Source of the DNA: Victivallales bacterium
Lineage (GTDB): Bacteria > Verrucomicrobiota > Lentisphaeria > Oligosphaerales > Oligosphaeraceae
NCBI GenBank assembly: GCA_017615955.1
Contig: JAFZZD010000541.1
Span: forward strand, 1 to 6,894
Direction of reading: 5' to 3'
Length of the DNA stretch: 6,894 nt
How positions within the stretch are numbered: the first letter of the stretch is position 1; every line of letters starts with the position of its first letter. Below the pieces are notes generated by a model. It was not told where the DNA came from and ran no database searches. It worked only from the letters and a program-made list of their open reading frames with translations. Positions 1-6,698 of the stretch are shown one piece after another. The position numbers were made by a program, and so were the translations under genes.

Positions 1-234
1 CATCAGCGCGCCAATGATGGAGAACGCCATCAGATGGATTAGGCTGACTTCCATGCCCCTGGCGCTTCCGCGGTAGTCCTCGCGGGAAAAGAAGTTGATG
101 GAGGTCCGTACATACAGGCACATCGCAATGATCATTGCGAAAAAGGCGTTCTTTATCCAGTACTTGTTCTGTGACAGCAGGAATGAGAAGGGAATCACCC
201 CAAGCGCTGCAATTGTGAATACCAGGTATTTCAT
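1..234 (-). CDS. Partial polytopic membrane protein, probable O-antigen polymerase/ligase-like (N-terminal 78 codons)
   Basis: An ATG at 234-232 opens a frame that stays open to the window edge, giving 78 codons of the N-terminus. It begins 3 bp after the stop codon of the Wza-type gene, so it is almost certainly in the same operon. The start of the protein is hydrophobic (MKYLVFTIAALGVIPFSFLL), then comes a short polar stretch (SQNKYWIK), a second hydrophobic segment (NAFFAMIIAMCLYV), a polar loop with the residues REDYRGSARG, and a third hydrophobic stretch running into the edge. Alternating membrane segments next to Wza and Wzz/GumC genes fit a Wzy-type polymerase or O-antigen ligase family protein, which would join oligosaccharide units at the periplasmic face. 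The loop resembles one I associate with O-antigen-ligase-like proteins of PVC bacteria, but that is recollection, not a search. No strong Shine-Dalgarno is visible, so translation may be coupled to the preceding gene. It could also be another polytopic protein such as a flippase. Existence of the gene is secure; function is moderate. Confidence 0.6.
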   Translation of the reverse strand, partial: MKYLVFTIAALGVIPFSFLLSQNKYWIKNAFFAMIIAMCLYVRTSINFFSREDYRGSARGMEVSLIHLMAFSIIGALM

Positions 235-237
235 TTC

Positions 238-1299
238 TCACAATTCTATAGTATTGGACACCTTTGACGACATGAGGTTCAGGAGCTGGAATGTTGGCAT
301 CAGCTTGCGTATGAATACATTGTATTCTGCGAGGTCGTCCTTGGGAACATACACTATGTCGTTGGCTTTGAGCGCTATGTTATTGCTCTTGCCGGCCAAT
401 ATGGCATCCACATTCACCTTGAACATCTTCGGGTTGGACATGCTGCCGCGGATGATTATGACATTGCTCCAGTGTGTTTCATTCATCCAGCCCGCCACGG
501 TCAGGATTTCAATCAGGGTCATGCTCGGTTCATACATGCGTCTGTGGGGATTCCGCACATCACCGCAAACTATGATGCTGGATTCCATTCTCTGTGCAAT
601 GAAAATGTAGTCGCCTTTCCTCAATTTGATGTTGTTCAGCTTGTCTCCTTGCGCTATTGCCGCAGTGAAGTCCACTGGCAGTATCTTGCTGTCCCTTACA
701 ATTATCGAGCGGGTCAGGTCTGCCACATCCACGTCAGTGCCATTGTAAAGTCTTTTGGCGCTGCTGCCTGCCATGGCGTATGCGTCCGCCAGGCGGGAGG
801 AAGCGGAAATATTGTACATTCCAGGCTTTGCCACCGCACCCGAAATTGTTATGGTTTCACTGGAGACCTCCAGAACCGAAACGCCCACCACTGGATGTTT
901 CACGTAGGGTTCAAGACCTTTGGCTATTGCATCCCTGGCCTCGCTTATGGTCAGCCCTGATATTATCAACTGCCCCACGAAAACCATTCCTATGGAACCG
1001 TCCGGACTGACTTTCGTGATTGTGTTCAAGTCCGGATGCCCATAGACTCGCACATCGATCTGGTCCCCTGCATTGATATGATAGGCAATGCCTTCCTCAT
1101 CGGCGAGCCGCTCGAGTTCCTCTATCCTGCGCTTTTCACTTTCATCATCTTGCCCTGATTCCTCCAAAATGGAATTGTCGGCTTCTATGCTGTTTATCAG
1201 TGAATTGTATTGAGTTGTCCAGCGGTTTGGATAGCAACCTGAAAGCCCGACGACAGCAAGCACAAGCATTGAAAACAAGAAAGTCCTGTAATTACTCAT
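238..1299 (-). CDS. Wza-type polysaccharide export outer-membrane lipoprotein
   Basis: Predicted 353-residue outer-membrane export channel subunit, close in length to E. coli Wza (about 379 aa). Residues 1-21 form a lipoprotein signal peptide with Arg5, a hydrophobic core and a lipobox LSGC, with Cys22 as the lipidated residue. Residues 23-72 are a polar, acidic linker rich in Glu and Asp. Residues about 73-145 match the polysaccharide export domain: YHINAGDQIDVRVYG, then a PDGSIGMVFVGQ strand-turn and a helix ending at PYVKHPVVGVSV. Two SLBB-like repeats follow, at about 149-235 (TISGAVAKPGMY) and 242-319 (IIVCGDVRNPHRRMY), the second ending in NDIVYVPKDD. The last 34 residues could form the amphipathic helix that builds the transmembrane barrel in Wza. 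The start overlaps the end of the Wzz/GumC gene by 8 bp and has a GGAG Shine-Dalgarno 7 nt upstream (1307-1310). In the known family the octamer carries polymer from the periplasm across the outer membrane and docks onto the Wzz/Wzc-type protein, here encoded immediately upstream. Confidence 0.93.
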   Translation of the reverse strand: MSNYRTFLFSMLVLAVVGLSGCYPNRWTTQYNSLINSIEADNSILEESGQDDESEKRRIEELERLADEEGIAYHINAGDQIDVRVYGHPDLNTITKVSPDGSIGMVFVGQLIISGLTISEARDAIAKGLEPYVKHPVVGVSVLEVSSETITISGAVAKPGMYNISASSRLADAYAMAGSSAKRLYNGTDVDVADLTRSIIVRDSKILPVDFTAAIAQGDKLNNIKLRKGDYIFIAQRMESSIIVCGDVRNPHRRMYEPSMTLIEILTVAGWMNETHWSNVIIIRGSMSNPKMFKVNVDAILAGKSNNIALKANDIVYVPKDDLAEYNVFIRKLMPTFQLLNLMSSKVSNTIEL

Positions 1300-3268
1300 T
1301 TTCCAACTCCATTTCCCTGCGTACTTCCTTGATGGGCGAGCCAGAGATCAGCCCCATCATTTGCTTATTTGCGTCTATTGCCCGCTTTCTGACATATTTG
1401 AGTTCCGAGCGCGGCGTTGAATTCGCGCCCACCAGCAGCAATGCCGATTCGCTCAATTCAAGAAGCTGCTGGAAGAAGTTGCCGCCATGCCTGATGCCAT
1501 CAGGCAGCATTATGAACACATTGTCGAATTCCTCGCGGAGCATGGCCAGGTCAGCCTTGAACATCTGGATTTCGGTCGGCGCCAGTGCGTAGTGGCTTGA
1601 GGTGGGGAACCAGCCATGGGTGTCCTTGCGCACCAGGTTGACAAGGGTTTCCGCGTCATCGGGTGGCGTAAAGCCAAGGGAGGGCACGATCTCCATCAGG
1701 AATGCTCTCTGCCCTGCCATGGAAAGGGACCAGTCCAGTTCCTTGGAGAATTTTCTCAAGTAGCGGGCACCCGGCAGGCGGCATACCAGCACCGCCCCCT
1801 TGGGAAGCTCTGCGTTGCAGAAATTCAATGCCACAACGTCCAGGACTTCCTTTTCCTTGGCGTCGCTCAAGATGTCTGGCTTGGGCAGAGACCCCAGCAC
1901 AAGTATGTCGTCGTATGCGGCGAGTTCCCTGGTATTGCGCACCTTGCCGAAGAAGAATTCCAGCAGGATGACCCAGAATGTCAAGGACAGTGTGCAGATG
2001 AGTGCGCCGCCAATTGCAATGGCCAGATTTTTCACGTTCATCGGGTTCTTGTCCTTTGCGCCGCTGGCCATCTCGATTTGATGGAGGTCGCTGGATGCAG
2101 TCATGGTCAGGTATTCAATGTCCCCTATGTTTTCGTTGAGGTCACGCATGGCCTTTTCAATTTCCGCCCGTTTTGCATTTATGCGTTCAAGTTGCGGTAT
2201 TGCCCTTGTCAGCACCTCGCTTTTTTCCTCGTTGGCCTTGATTTCATTCTCAATGGTGCGAAGACTTTCCGTAAGCACCTCCATCTTCTGCGTTACATCG
2301 GAAAGCTCCATTACGGATTGCTCCACTCTTTCCACATCCTTTATTTCTATGTTCTCGAGGCCATTGGCCTTGAGCATGCTCATGTATTCTTCCGTAAGGG
2401 CCTTGCGGTCATTGAGCTTGCCTTGCACCTTGGGGTTTATGTCAGTGTATATTTCCCTGAGCTTGACCAGTTCCGCGTCTATTGCGGCTATTTCCTGTGT
2501 TTTCTTGCGTATGAGCGGCGCACACCTGATGATCGTGTTGTCCAGCTGCCCTATGGCCGTCTCCAGGCGTTTTTTCTTTACTTCTTCATTTGCCAGCTGC
2601 ACGCTCAAAGTGGAGTAGTTGTGCCTCTGGTCCGAAATGACTCCATTGATAAGTGTCAGTGTCTCAACTGGCGATACCACACCGGTCTTTCCTTTCGCCA
2701 CAGCCTCCTCCGCATCAAGCACGGCTGTCTGCTCCATCAGGTTTTGTTTTCTCAATTCAAGGTTTTCCGTCCATTGTTTCAAGTCGTTTGTGCGGAATGT
2801 CTTGTATTCGTCTATGAGCACCTCCGCGTATGAGTTGACTTTTTCTATGGCGCCTTTCTGTGAGCCGGAATAGGCAGTGAGAGTGAAGAAATTGCTTGGC
2901 TTGCGCTCCTGCTTTATTGTCAAATCAGCTACCAGGGAAGTTCTCTCCTTTTCGGGCAAGTCATCCATGGTGAAGCCCAGGCGGCGCTTGAGGGAACCTC
3001 TGTCCAATATGCCATTGAGGTGCTTGTCGTTCATCGCCTGCACTTTTGGCGTGCTCCTGGGCGTGAACATCAATTTTGTGGTTGCGCTGTATCTTGTGCT
3101 GCTGTTTGCAAAATGGCTTATCACATGTATGGAAAACACAAGTGACAGCACGATAAACACAAGTATTAGCAACCATAACCATTTCAGCAGGATCACAAGC
3201 GCAACGCCCTTGAATGTGGCGAATTTGCGCATTTGTTCCCGTTCATATTCTGTAATCTCCTCGCTCAT
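1292..3268 (-). CDS. Wzz/GumC-type polysaccharide co-polymerase with degenerate BY-kinase-like cytoplasmic domain
   Basis: A 658-residue inner-membrane protein of the polysaccharide co-polymerase family, which sets chain length and links the inner membrane to the Wza channel. Residues 1-20 are cytoplasmic. TM1 spans about 21-50 (GVALVILLKWLWLLILVFIV onward). About 51-410 is periplasmic and largely Glu/Lys/Leu-rich helix, with likely coiled coils at about 165-275 and 310-385. TM2 is about 414-440 (GGALICTLSLTFWVILLEFF). Residues 441-658 follow the layout of a Wzc-type kinase domain: the linker VRNTRELAAYDDILVLGSLP, then a Rossmann-like strand pattern. The nucleotide-binding motifs are missing. 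Where Walker A (GxxGxGK[ST]) belongs the protein reads LVCRLPGARYLRKF; the Walker A' strand is RAFLMEIVPS instead of ending in an acidic motif such as DAD; and the Walker B strand is NVFIMLPDG instead of IIDTPP. The C-terminus (KEVRREMELENE) has no tyrosine cluster. Total length matches Wzc/BceF-type fusions (about 720 aa) rather than short Wzz proteins (about 330 aa). The gene begins 22 bp after the upstream glycosyltransferase. A GAGGG lies about 15 nt before the ATG, which is too far to be a good Shine-Dalgarno. Confidence 0.9.
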   Translation of the reverse strand: MSEEITEYEREQMRKFATFKGVALVILLKWLWLLILVFIVLSLVFSIHVISHFANSSTRYSATTKLMFTPRSTPKVQAMNDKHLNGILDRGSLKRRLGFTMDDLPEKERTSLVADLTIKQERKPSNFFTLTAYSGSQKGAIEKVNSYAEVLIDEYKTFRTNDLKQWTENLELRKQNLMEQTAVLDAEEAVAKGKTGVVSPVETLTLINGVISDQRHNYSTLSVQLANEEVKKKRLETAIGQLDNTIIRCAPLIRKKTQEIAAIDAELVKLREIYTDINPKVQGKLNDRKALTEEYMSMLKANGLENIEIKDVERVEQSVMELSDVTQKMEVLTESLRTIENEIKANEEKSEVLTRAIPQLERINAKRAEIEKAMRDLNENIGDIEYLTMTASSDLHQIEMASGAKDKNPMNVKNLAIAIGGALICTLSLTFWVILLEFFFGKVRNTRELAAYDDILVLGSLPKPDILSDAKEKEVLDVVALNFCNAELPKGAVLVCRLPGARYLRKFSKELDWSLSMAGQRAFLMEIVPSLGFTPPDDAETLVNLVRKDTHGWFPTSSHYALAPTEIQMFKADLAMLREEFDNVFIMLPDGIRHGGNFFQQLLELSESALLLVGANSTPRSELKYVRKRAIDANKQMMGLISGSPIKEVRREMELENE

Positions 3269-3290
3269 GATTGTTGTTTCAATCCCTCAA

Positions 3291-4499
3291 TTATATGCTG
3301 TTGTAGAAAACCACGAGATTTGCCGCAAGGACACTCCAGTCGTAGTTTCTTGCGGCCTTTGTCCCCGCCTCCTTCATCTTGCGGGCAAGTCCCTTTTCAT
3401 TGCTTAATCTTTTCAGTGCCTCGTCCAGGCTGGCCTGATTGCCTGGCTGAAAAACCAGTGCGGCATCGGGGTGCGCTGCGCACAGGCGCCCCAAGCCTCC
3501 CACATTGCTGGCTATCACTGGGAGGCCTGCGGCCCAGGCCTCCAGCACCACTATCCCAAAAGGCTCATGCCTACTGGGAAGCACGAAGGCATCCGCCTCC
3601 TTGTATTCGGCAATAAGTTCCTGGCTTCCCGGCTTGTATGCCCCTGCGTATGCAAAACGCTCAGCCACGCCAAGCTCCTTTGCGCGACGCTTCAGTTCCT
3701 CAAGATAGTCGGGCTGCGTCACGGGCCCCACAAGGCGCACTGTCATGAATTGATGCTTGGCCAGAGCCTCCACCAGCATCATCTGGTTCTTCTGGCGGTC
3801 TATGCGCGCCACGCAAAGCACACGAAGACCAGACAATACGATATTGTCCTTTTCATCTTCCTCTGCGGAAAATGCATCATTCCCCTTGAAGACGGAAACA
3901 TCCACGCCGTTTGGAAGATACAGCACATGGGGATGCACTTTTGAATAGTGCTCGTACTCGTCCTGCCCGACGCATACAATGCCCTCCGCATCCTCTGGTA
4001 TCCTGCGTCTCCAGCCAAATGCGCTGTCCAGTATCCTGCCCCATGGGAAAAGCCCACGGGTGGGAGCCTTCAGGCTTTTGGCCTCGTCCTCGGGGATGTT
4101 GGAGGAGCCGCCATGTAGTGACACAATGCTTTTTGCCCCGATTTTTTTGGCGGTCCTCAGGCAAAGTTCCGCAATGCGTCCCATGGCATGGCAGTGCACA
4201 ATGTCTGGCGACCATTGGCACAAGATTTTGGCAAGTCCCGGAACAAATGGATTGCCGCCTTTATTGTCCAGCTCAACCGTCAATTTGGCGCTCATGGGCC
4301 ACCATGGATATATTGGCTTGAAACGCCATATCTCAAGTCCCTCCACTTGTTCGCGTGGAGTGTTGCAGAGTGCCGTGGTCGCGAATATCCTGACCTCATG
4401 GCCTGCCTTGAGCTGTGCCTTGGCGATGTTCCATACCACCTGCTCGGTTCCACCCCAGTCGTCAAATGAAAGCCTTCTCAATATGTGCGCGATTTTCAT
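3291..4499 (-). CDS. GT4-family glycosyltransferase (GT-B fold), 402 aa
   Basis: A retaining GT4-type glycosyltransferase, expected to move a sugar from a nucleotide-sugar donor onto a lipid-linked acceptor at the cytoplasmic face of the inner membrane. The frame opens further upstream at 4622, but the ATG at 4499 is the better start: the protein then begins MKIAHILRRLSFDDWGGTEQ, a typical first strand plus glycine-rich loop; a GAGGG Shine-Dalgarno sits 7 nt upstream; and the start overlaps the upstream stop codon as ATGA. With this start, VHCHAMGRIAEL is at 101-112 and IVSLHGG at 125-131. The C-terminal Rossmann domain starts near 222, after PNGVD at 196-200. It contains CVARIDRQKNQ at 229-239 and the E-x7-E donor-binding motif at Glu312 and Glu320 (SRHEPFGIVVLEAWAAGLPV), followed by SNVGGLGRL. 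Length is normal for the family and nothing is truncated. The sugar and linkage cannot be told from sequence. It lies between the WecG-family gene (4-bp overlap) and the Wzz/GumC gene (22-bp gap). Confidence 0.9.
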   Translation of the reverse strand: MKIAHILRRLSFDDWGGTEQVVWNIAKAQLKAGHEVRIFATTALCNTPREQVEGLEIWRFKPIYPWWPMSAKLTVELDNKGGNPFVPGLAKILCQWSPDIVHCHAMGRIAELCLRTAKKIGAKSIVSLHGGSSNIPEDEAKSLKAPTRGLFPWGRILDSAFGWRRRIPEDAEGIVCVGQDEYEHYSKVHPHVLYLPNGVDVSVFKGNDAFSAEEDEKDNIVLSGLRVLCVARIDRQKNQMMLVEALAKHQFMTVRLVGPVTQPDYLEELKRRAKELGVAERFAYAGAYKPGSQELIAEYKEADAFVLPSRHEPFGIVVLEAWAAGLPVIASNVGGLGRLCAAHPDAALVFQPGNQASLDEALKRLSNEKGLARKMKEAGTKAARNYDWSVLAANLVVFYNSI

Positions 4500-5260
4500 T
4501 TGAAGTCCCTCTTGAACAGATGCCTTGCGGATAGCCAGGAATACTTGAAAAGGCCGTATGCATATCGTTTCCAGAGCCTGCCAGGCTCCTGTATTATACG
4601 GTAGAACCATTCCAGGCCGCATTTCTGCATCCAGCGGGGTGCTCTCTTCACCCTCCCGGAGATGAAATTGAATGTGCCTCCCACGCCAATCATCACAGGC
4701 ACCTTGAGCTTGTCCGCATTCCGCCCCATCCAGAGTTCCTGCTTGGGATTCCCCAGTGCCACGAAAAGCAAGTCAGGCCTGCCTGCGTTGATGCGCTCTA
4801 TGATTTCTGGCTGCTCCTCATCCAGTTTGATAAAATCCGTGTCCAATCCCGCTATTCTTGCTTTGGGAAGCTTCTCAATGGCCTCGTCCAAGGCTGGCTG
4901 GGAAGCCCCCAGCACATAGATGGAAAGCCCCTCTTCCGCAAAACGCCTGAAGATTGCCGGCACTAGGTCTGCTCCCGTGACACGTTCAGGCAGCGGAGAG
5001 CCAAGCAGCTTTGAAAGCAGGACAATCGGCATGCCGTCCGCCGTCACAAAATCTGCGTTCTTCAGGTAGCCCCAGAGCTCGTCATTGCCCTTGAATGGCC
5101 AGCATCCCACTGCATTGGACACGAAATCCACATTCAGCGTGGCCACGAACTTGGGACGCCCCTTGTTTGACTTGGCCATTTCGACAATTGTCTCAAGCGC
5201 CTGCTCGCTGGTGACTTTGGCGACTGGTATGGCAAACAGTTTTACCGTGTCAGCGTCCAT
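4496..5260 (-). CDS. WecG/TagA/CpsF-family (GT26) glycosyltransferase
   Basis: A 254-residue inverting GT26 glycosyltransferase, the family of WecG (ManNAcA transferase in enterobacterial common antigen synthesis) and TagA/TarA (ManNAc transferase in wall teichoic acid synthesis). These enzymes usually add the second sugar to a polyprenyl-diphosphate-linked amino sugar. Family blocks appear in order: VKLFAIPVAKVTSEQAL at 6-22; FVATLNVDFV at 38-47; FVTADGMPIV at 71-80, with Asp75 as the probable catalytic acidic residue; LPERVTGADLVP at 90-101; SIYVLGA at 113-119; RPDLLFVALGNPKQELWM at 161-178, holding the G-x-P-x-Q-E signature; and IGVGGTFNFISGRVKRAPRW at 191-210. The C-terminal tail (about 211-254) is rich in Arg, Lys and aromatics (KCGLEWFYRIIQEP, RLWKRYAYG), as expected for membrane association. 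It overlaps the upstream GT4 gene by 11 bp and the downstream one by 4 bp. A GGAGG lies only 3 nt before the ATG, an unusually short spacing, so the exact start is slightly uncertain. The sugar donor is not determinable here; ManNAc-type donors are only the family precedent. Confidence 0.93.
   Translation of the reverse strand: MDADTVKLFAIPVAKVTSEQALETIVEMAKSNKGRPKFVATLNVDFVSNAVGCWPFKGNDELWGYLKNADFVTADGMPIVLLSKLLGSPLPERVTGADLVPAIFRRFAEEGLSIYVLGASQPALDEAIEKLPKARIAGLDTDFIKLDEEQPEIIERINAGRPDLLFVALGNPKQELWMGRNADKLKVPVMIGVGGTFNFISGRVKRAPRWMQKCGLEWFYRIIQEPGRLWKRYAYGLFKYSWLSARHLFKRDFK
4507..4511 (-). promoter_or_regulatory. Shine-Dalgarno that fixes the start of the second GT4 gene
   Basis: Read on the minus strand this is GAGGG (AGAGGG with one more base), 7 nt before the ATG at 4499. 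It lies inside the last codons of the WecG-family gene and supports the internal ATG over the upstream one at 4622, which would add 41 residues that do not resemble a glycosyltransferase N-terminus and would overlap the preceding gene by about 127 bp. The ATGA stop/start overlap also suggests translational coupling. Confidence 0.7.
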
Positions 5261-6341
5261 TTGCCTCCAGTAGTTTTACCATTCCAGTTGCGTGCTTGCC
5301 CCATGAGAACTGCCTGGCATGCTTTATTCCTCGTGCAATGCGTTGTTCCCGTTCCTCTGGTCCTTCTTCAAGAAGCTTCTTCAAGGCATTTGCGATTCCA
5401 TCCACGTCGTCTGGTGCAAAGGTGATTGCCACGTCGCCTGCAATCTCGCCCAGTGAGCCATTGTTTGAACAGGCGCAGGGAATGCCGTATGCCATGGCCT
5501 CCACCAGTGACAGGCCAAAGCCCTCGAACAAGCTTGGGAACACGTAGAATCCAGCTTCGGCCCAAAGCTTGCCAATGTCCTTCACAAAGCCAGTGAAGCG
5601 GATGCAGTCCGCATTGGGAGAGGCTTTGGCTGCCTCGTGCACCAGTTCCGCGTCCTTCCAGTCCGCTCCCGCAAGTACCAGGGGATGCTTTTGGGCCAAA
5701 TCATGATCCAGGGTCCCGTATGCCTTGATCAGCCGAATGTGATTTTTGCCTGGGTGCTCAATGCGTGAGATGTAAAGGATTGAAGAACCATGCTTTTCAG
5801 TCCATTGCTTCTGTGTTGCTACGCACCCATTGTAGAGCACACTCACATCTCTATCCTTGCAGTGCCAGTATTCAAGCAGGTCAGACTTTGTCGCCCCGCT
5901 GACCGCCACAAGGTGCCGTGCCTTTTTGGCAAAGAATGGCAATATGTGCGCAAGGTAGAACATCCGCAACCTGGAATACTTGTCTCCGATGTGGAAGTTC
6001 GCTAGGTCGTGGACTGTGGCAATGGTGGGAAGCGGGTAGAAGGCGCAGACGCGCCTGTTTGCCGCGCATATTATCATGCCCTGGTACTTTCCTCTATTGC
6101 GCAGTATCCAGAATGGAAGCAACATAAGATGCCATATCATGCTGAAAACCGCCTTTTTGGTCCAGTTTGGTGCATTTACCACATCGCATGACACGCCCAG
6201 GTCCGTGCAGCTGATTCCAGGCTCAAGCAGCAATGTGATTGAATGTCCTTGCCTGACAAGTTCACATACCAGCTCCCTTGTATATACGGAAATCCCGCTT
6301 TTGCCACTATCGTAGGGGATGCAAGATACAAGTATCTTCAT
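5250..6341 (-). CDS. GT4-family glycosyltransferase (GT-B fold), 363 aa
   Basis: A GT4-type glycosyltransferase likely adding a sugar to the growing lipid-linked repeat unit in the cytoplasm. The N-terminal domain opens with MKILVSCIPYDSGKSGISVY, a first strand followed by a glycine-containing loop. TIATVHDLANFH at 107-118 is a conserved strand-and-loop of the family, and LVAVSGATKSDL at 144-155 marks the end of the N-terminal Rossmann domain. VLYNGC at 168-173 leads into the C-terminal domain, with ILYISRIEHPGKNHIRLIKA at 188-207 and the E-x7-E motif at Glu273 and Glu281 (PSLFEGFGLSLVEAMAYGIP), then SNNGSLGEIAGDVAI. A hydrophobic stretch at about 66-81 (FSMIWHLMLLPFWILR) may attach it to the membrane. 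Length is typical of the family. The gene starts 33 bp after the STAS gene stop and overlaps the WecG-family gene by 11 bp. No clear Shine-Dalgarno is seen before the ATG, although the start fits the family N-terminus well. Substrates are unknown. Confidence 0.9.
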   Translation of the reverse strand: MKILVSCIPYDSGKSGISVYTRELVCELVRQGHSITLLLEPGISCTDLGVSCDVVNAPNWTKKAVFSMIWHLMLLPFWILRNRGKYQGMIICAANRRVCAFYPLPTIATVHDLANFHIGDKYSRLRMFYLAHILPFFAKKARHLVAVSGATKSDLLEYWHCKDRDVSVLYNGCVATQKQWTEKHGSSILYISRIEHPGKNHIRLIKAYGTLDHDLAQKHPLVLAGADWKDAELVHEAAKASPNADCIRFTGFVKDIGKLWAEAGFYVFPSLFEGFGLSLVEAMAYGIPCACSNNGSLGEIAGDVAITFAPDDVDGIANALKKLLEEGPEEREQRIARGIKHARQFSWGKHATGMVKLLEANGR

Positions 6342-6374
6342 TATGCTAATTCACAAGAAAAAGGCGGTGGAAAA

Positions 6375-6698
6375 CTAGAATTTTGCGTCTTCCACGTTTG
6401 GTACGATATCGAACACGCGATTGACCTTGGTGATGTCAAACACAATCTTGGGGCCAGCCTGCAAGGCGGCGAGGATTACCTTTCCACCACAGGATTTGGC
6501 CTTCTGCAGAACTTGAACCAGCACCCCCAGGCCGCTGGAATCAATGTGTACCATCTTGCTCAGGTTGAAAAGCACATTCGTGCCTTCCTTCATCTTGCCA
6601 ATCAGCTCATCGCGTAGAGCTGGCGCCATTGCCGCCACAAAGCGGCCTTCAATCGCAACATTCAGTACGTTGCCTTCCTCTGTTATTTCCCAGGTCAT
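6375..6698 (-). CDS. Single-domain STAS protein (anti-sigma-factor-antagonist type)
   Basis: A 107-residue protein made of one STAS domain, the family of SpoIIAA, RsbV and SypA. Such proteins typically bind a partner kinase or anti-sigma factor when unphosphorylated and are released by phosphorylation of a conserved serine. The expected pattern is present: MTWEITEEGNVLNVAIEGRF (strands 1-2), a helix with ALRDELIGKM at 27-36, the strand NVLFNLSKMVHI at 41-52, and DSSGLGVLVQVL at 53-64. Ser54, with Ser55 next to it, is the likely phosphorylation site. KVILAALQAGPKIVFDITKV at 73-92 covers the next strand and helix, and the protein ends shortly after VFDIVP. Length is normal for a lone STAS domain. 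An AAGGGAG Shine-Dalgarno (6704-6710) sits 5 nt before the ATG. It is the first gene after the AT-rich intergenic region, with 33 bp to the first glycosyltransferase gene. No cognate kinase or PP2C phosphatase is visible in the window. The target, a sigma pathway or direct control of polysaccharide synthesis, is not determinable. Confidence 0.93.
   Translation of the reverse strand: MTWEITEEGNVLNVAIEGRFVAAMAPALRDELIGKMKEGTNVLFNLSKMVHIDSSGLGVLVQVLQKAKSCGGKVILAALQAGPKIVFDITKVNRVFDIVPNVEDAKF

Noticed and set aside
95..610. Plus-strand open frame of 171 codons at the left end
   Set aside because: It covers the opposite strand of the Wza-type gene and the partial membrane protein, both supported by motifs and operon spacing; the product has no recognisable features.
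1616..2833. Long plus-strand open frame (405 codons) opposite the Wzz/GumC gene
   Set aside because: It lies wholly antisense to a gene with clear family features. The translated product is rich in Cys, His and Phe with no recognisable domain, as expected from the complement of a codon-biased gene.
3979..4503. Plus-strand open frame of 174 codons opposite the second GT4 gene
   Set aside because: Antisense to a gene with an intact E-x7-E motif; several overlapping open frames here on both strands are typical shadows of high-GC3 coding sequence.
6342..6374. Possible terminator between the STAS gene and the first GT4 gene
   Set aside because: There is a T-rich run on the minus strand, but no inverted repeat precedes it, so no rho-independent terminator can be supported.
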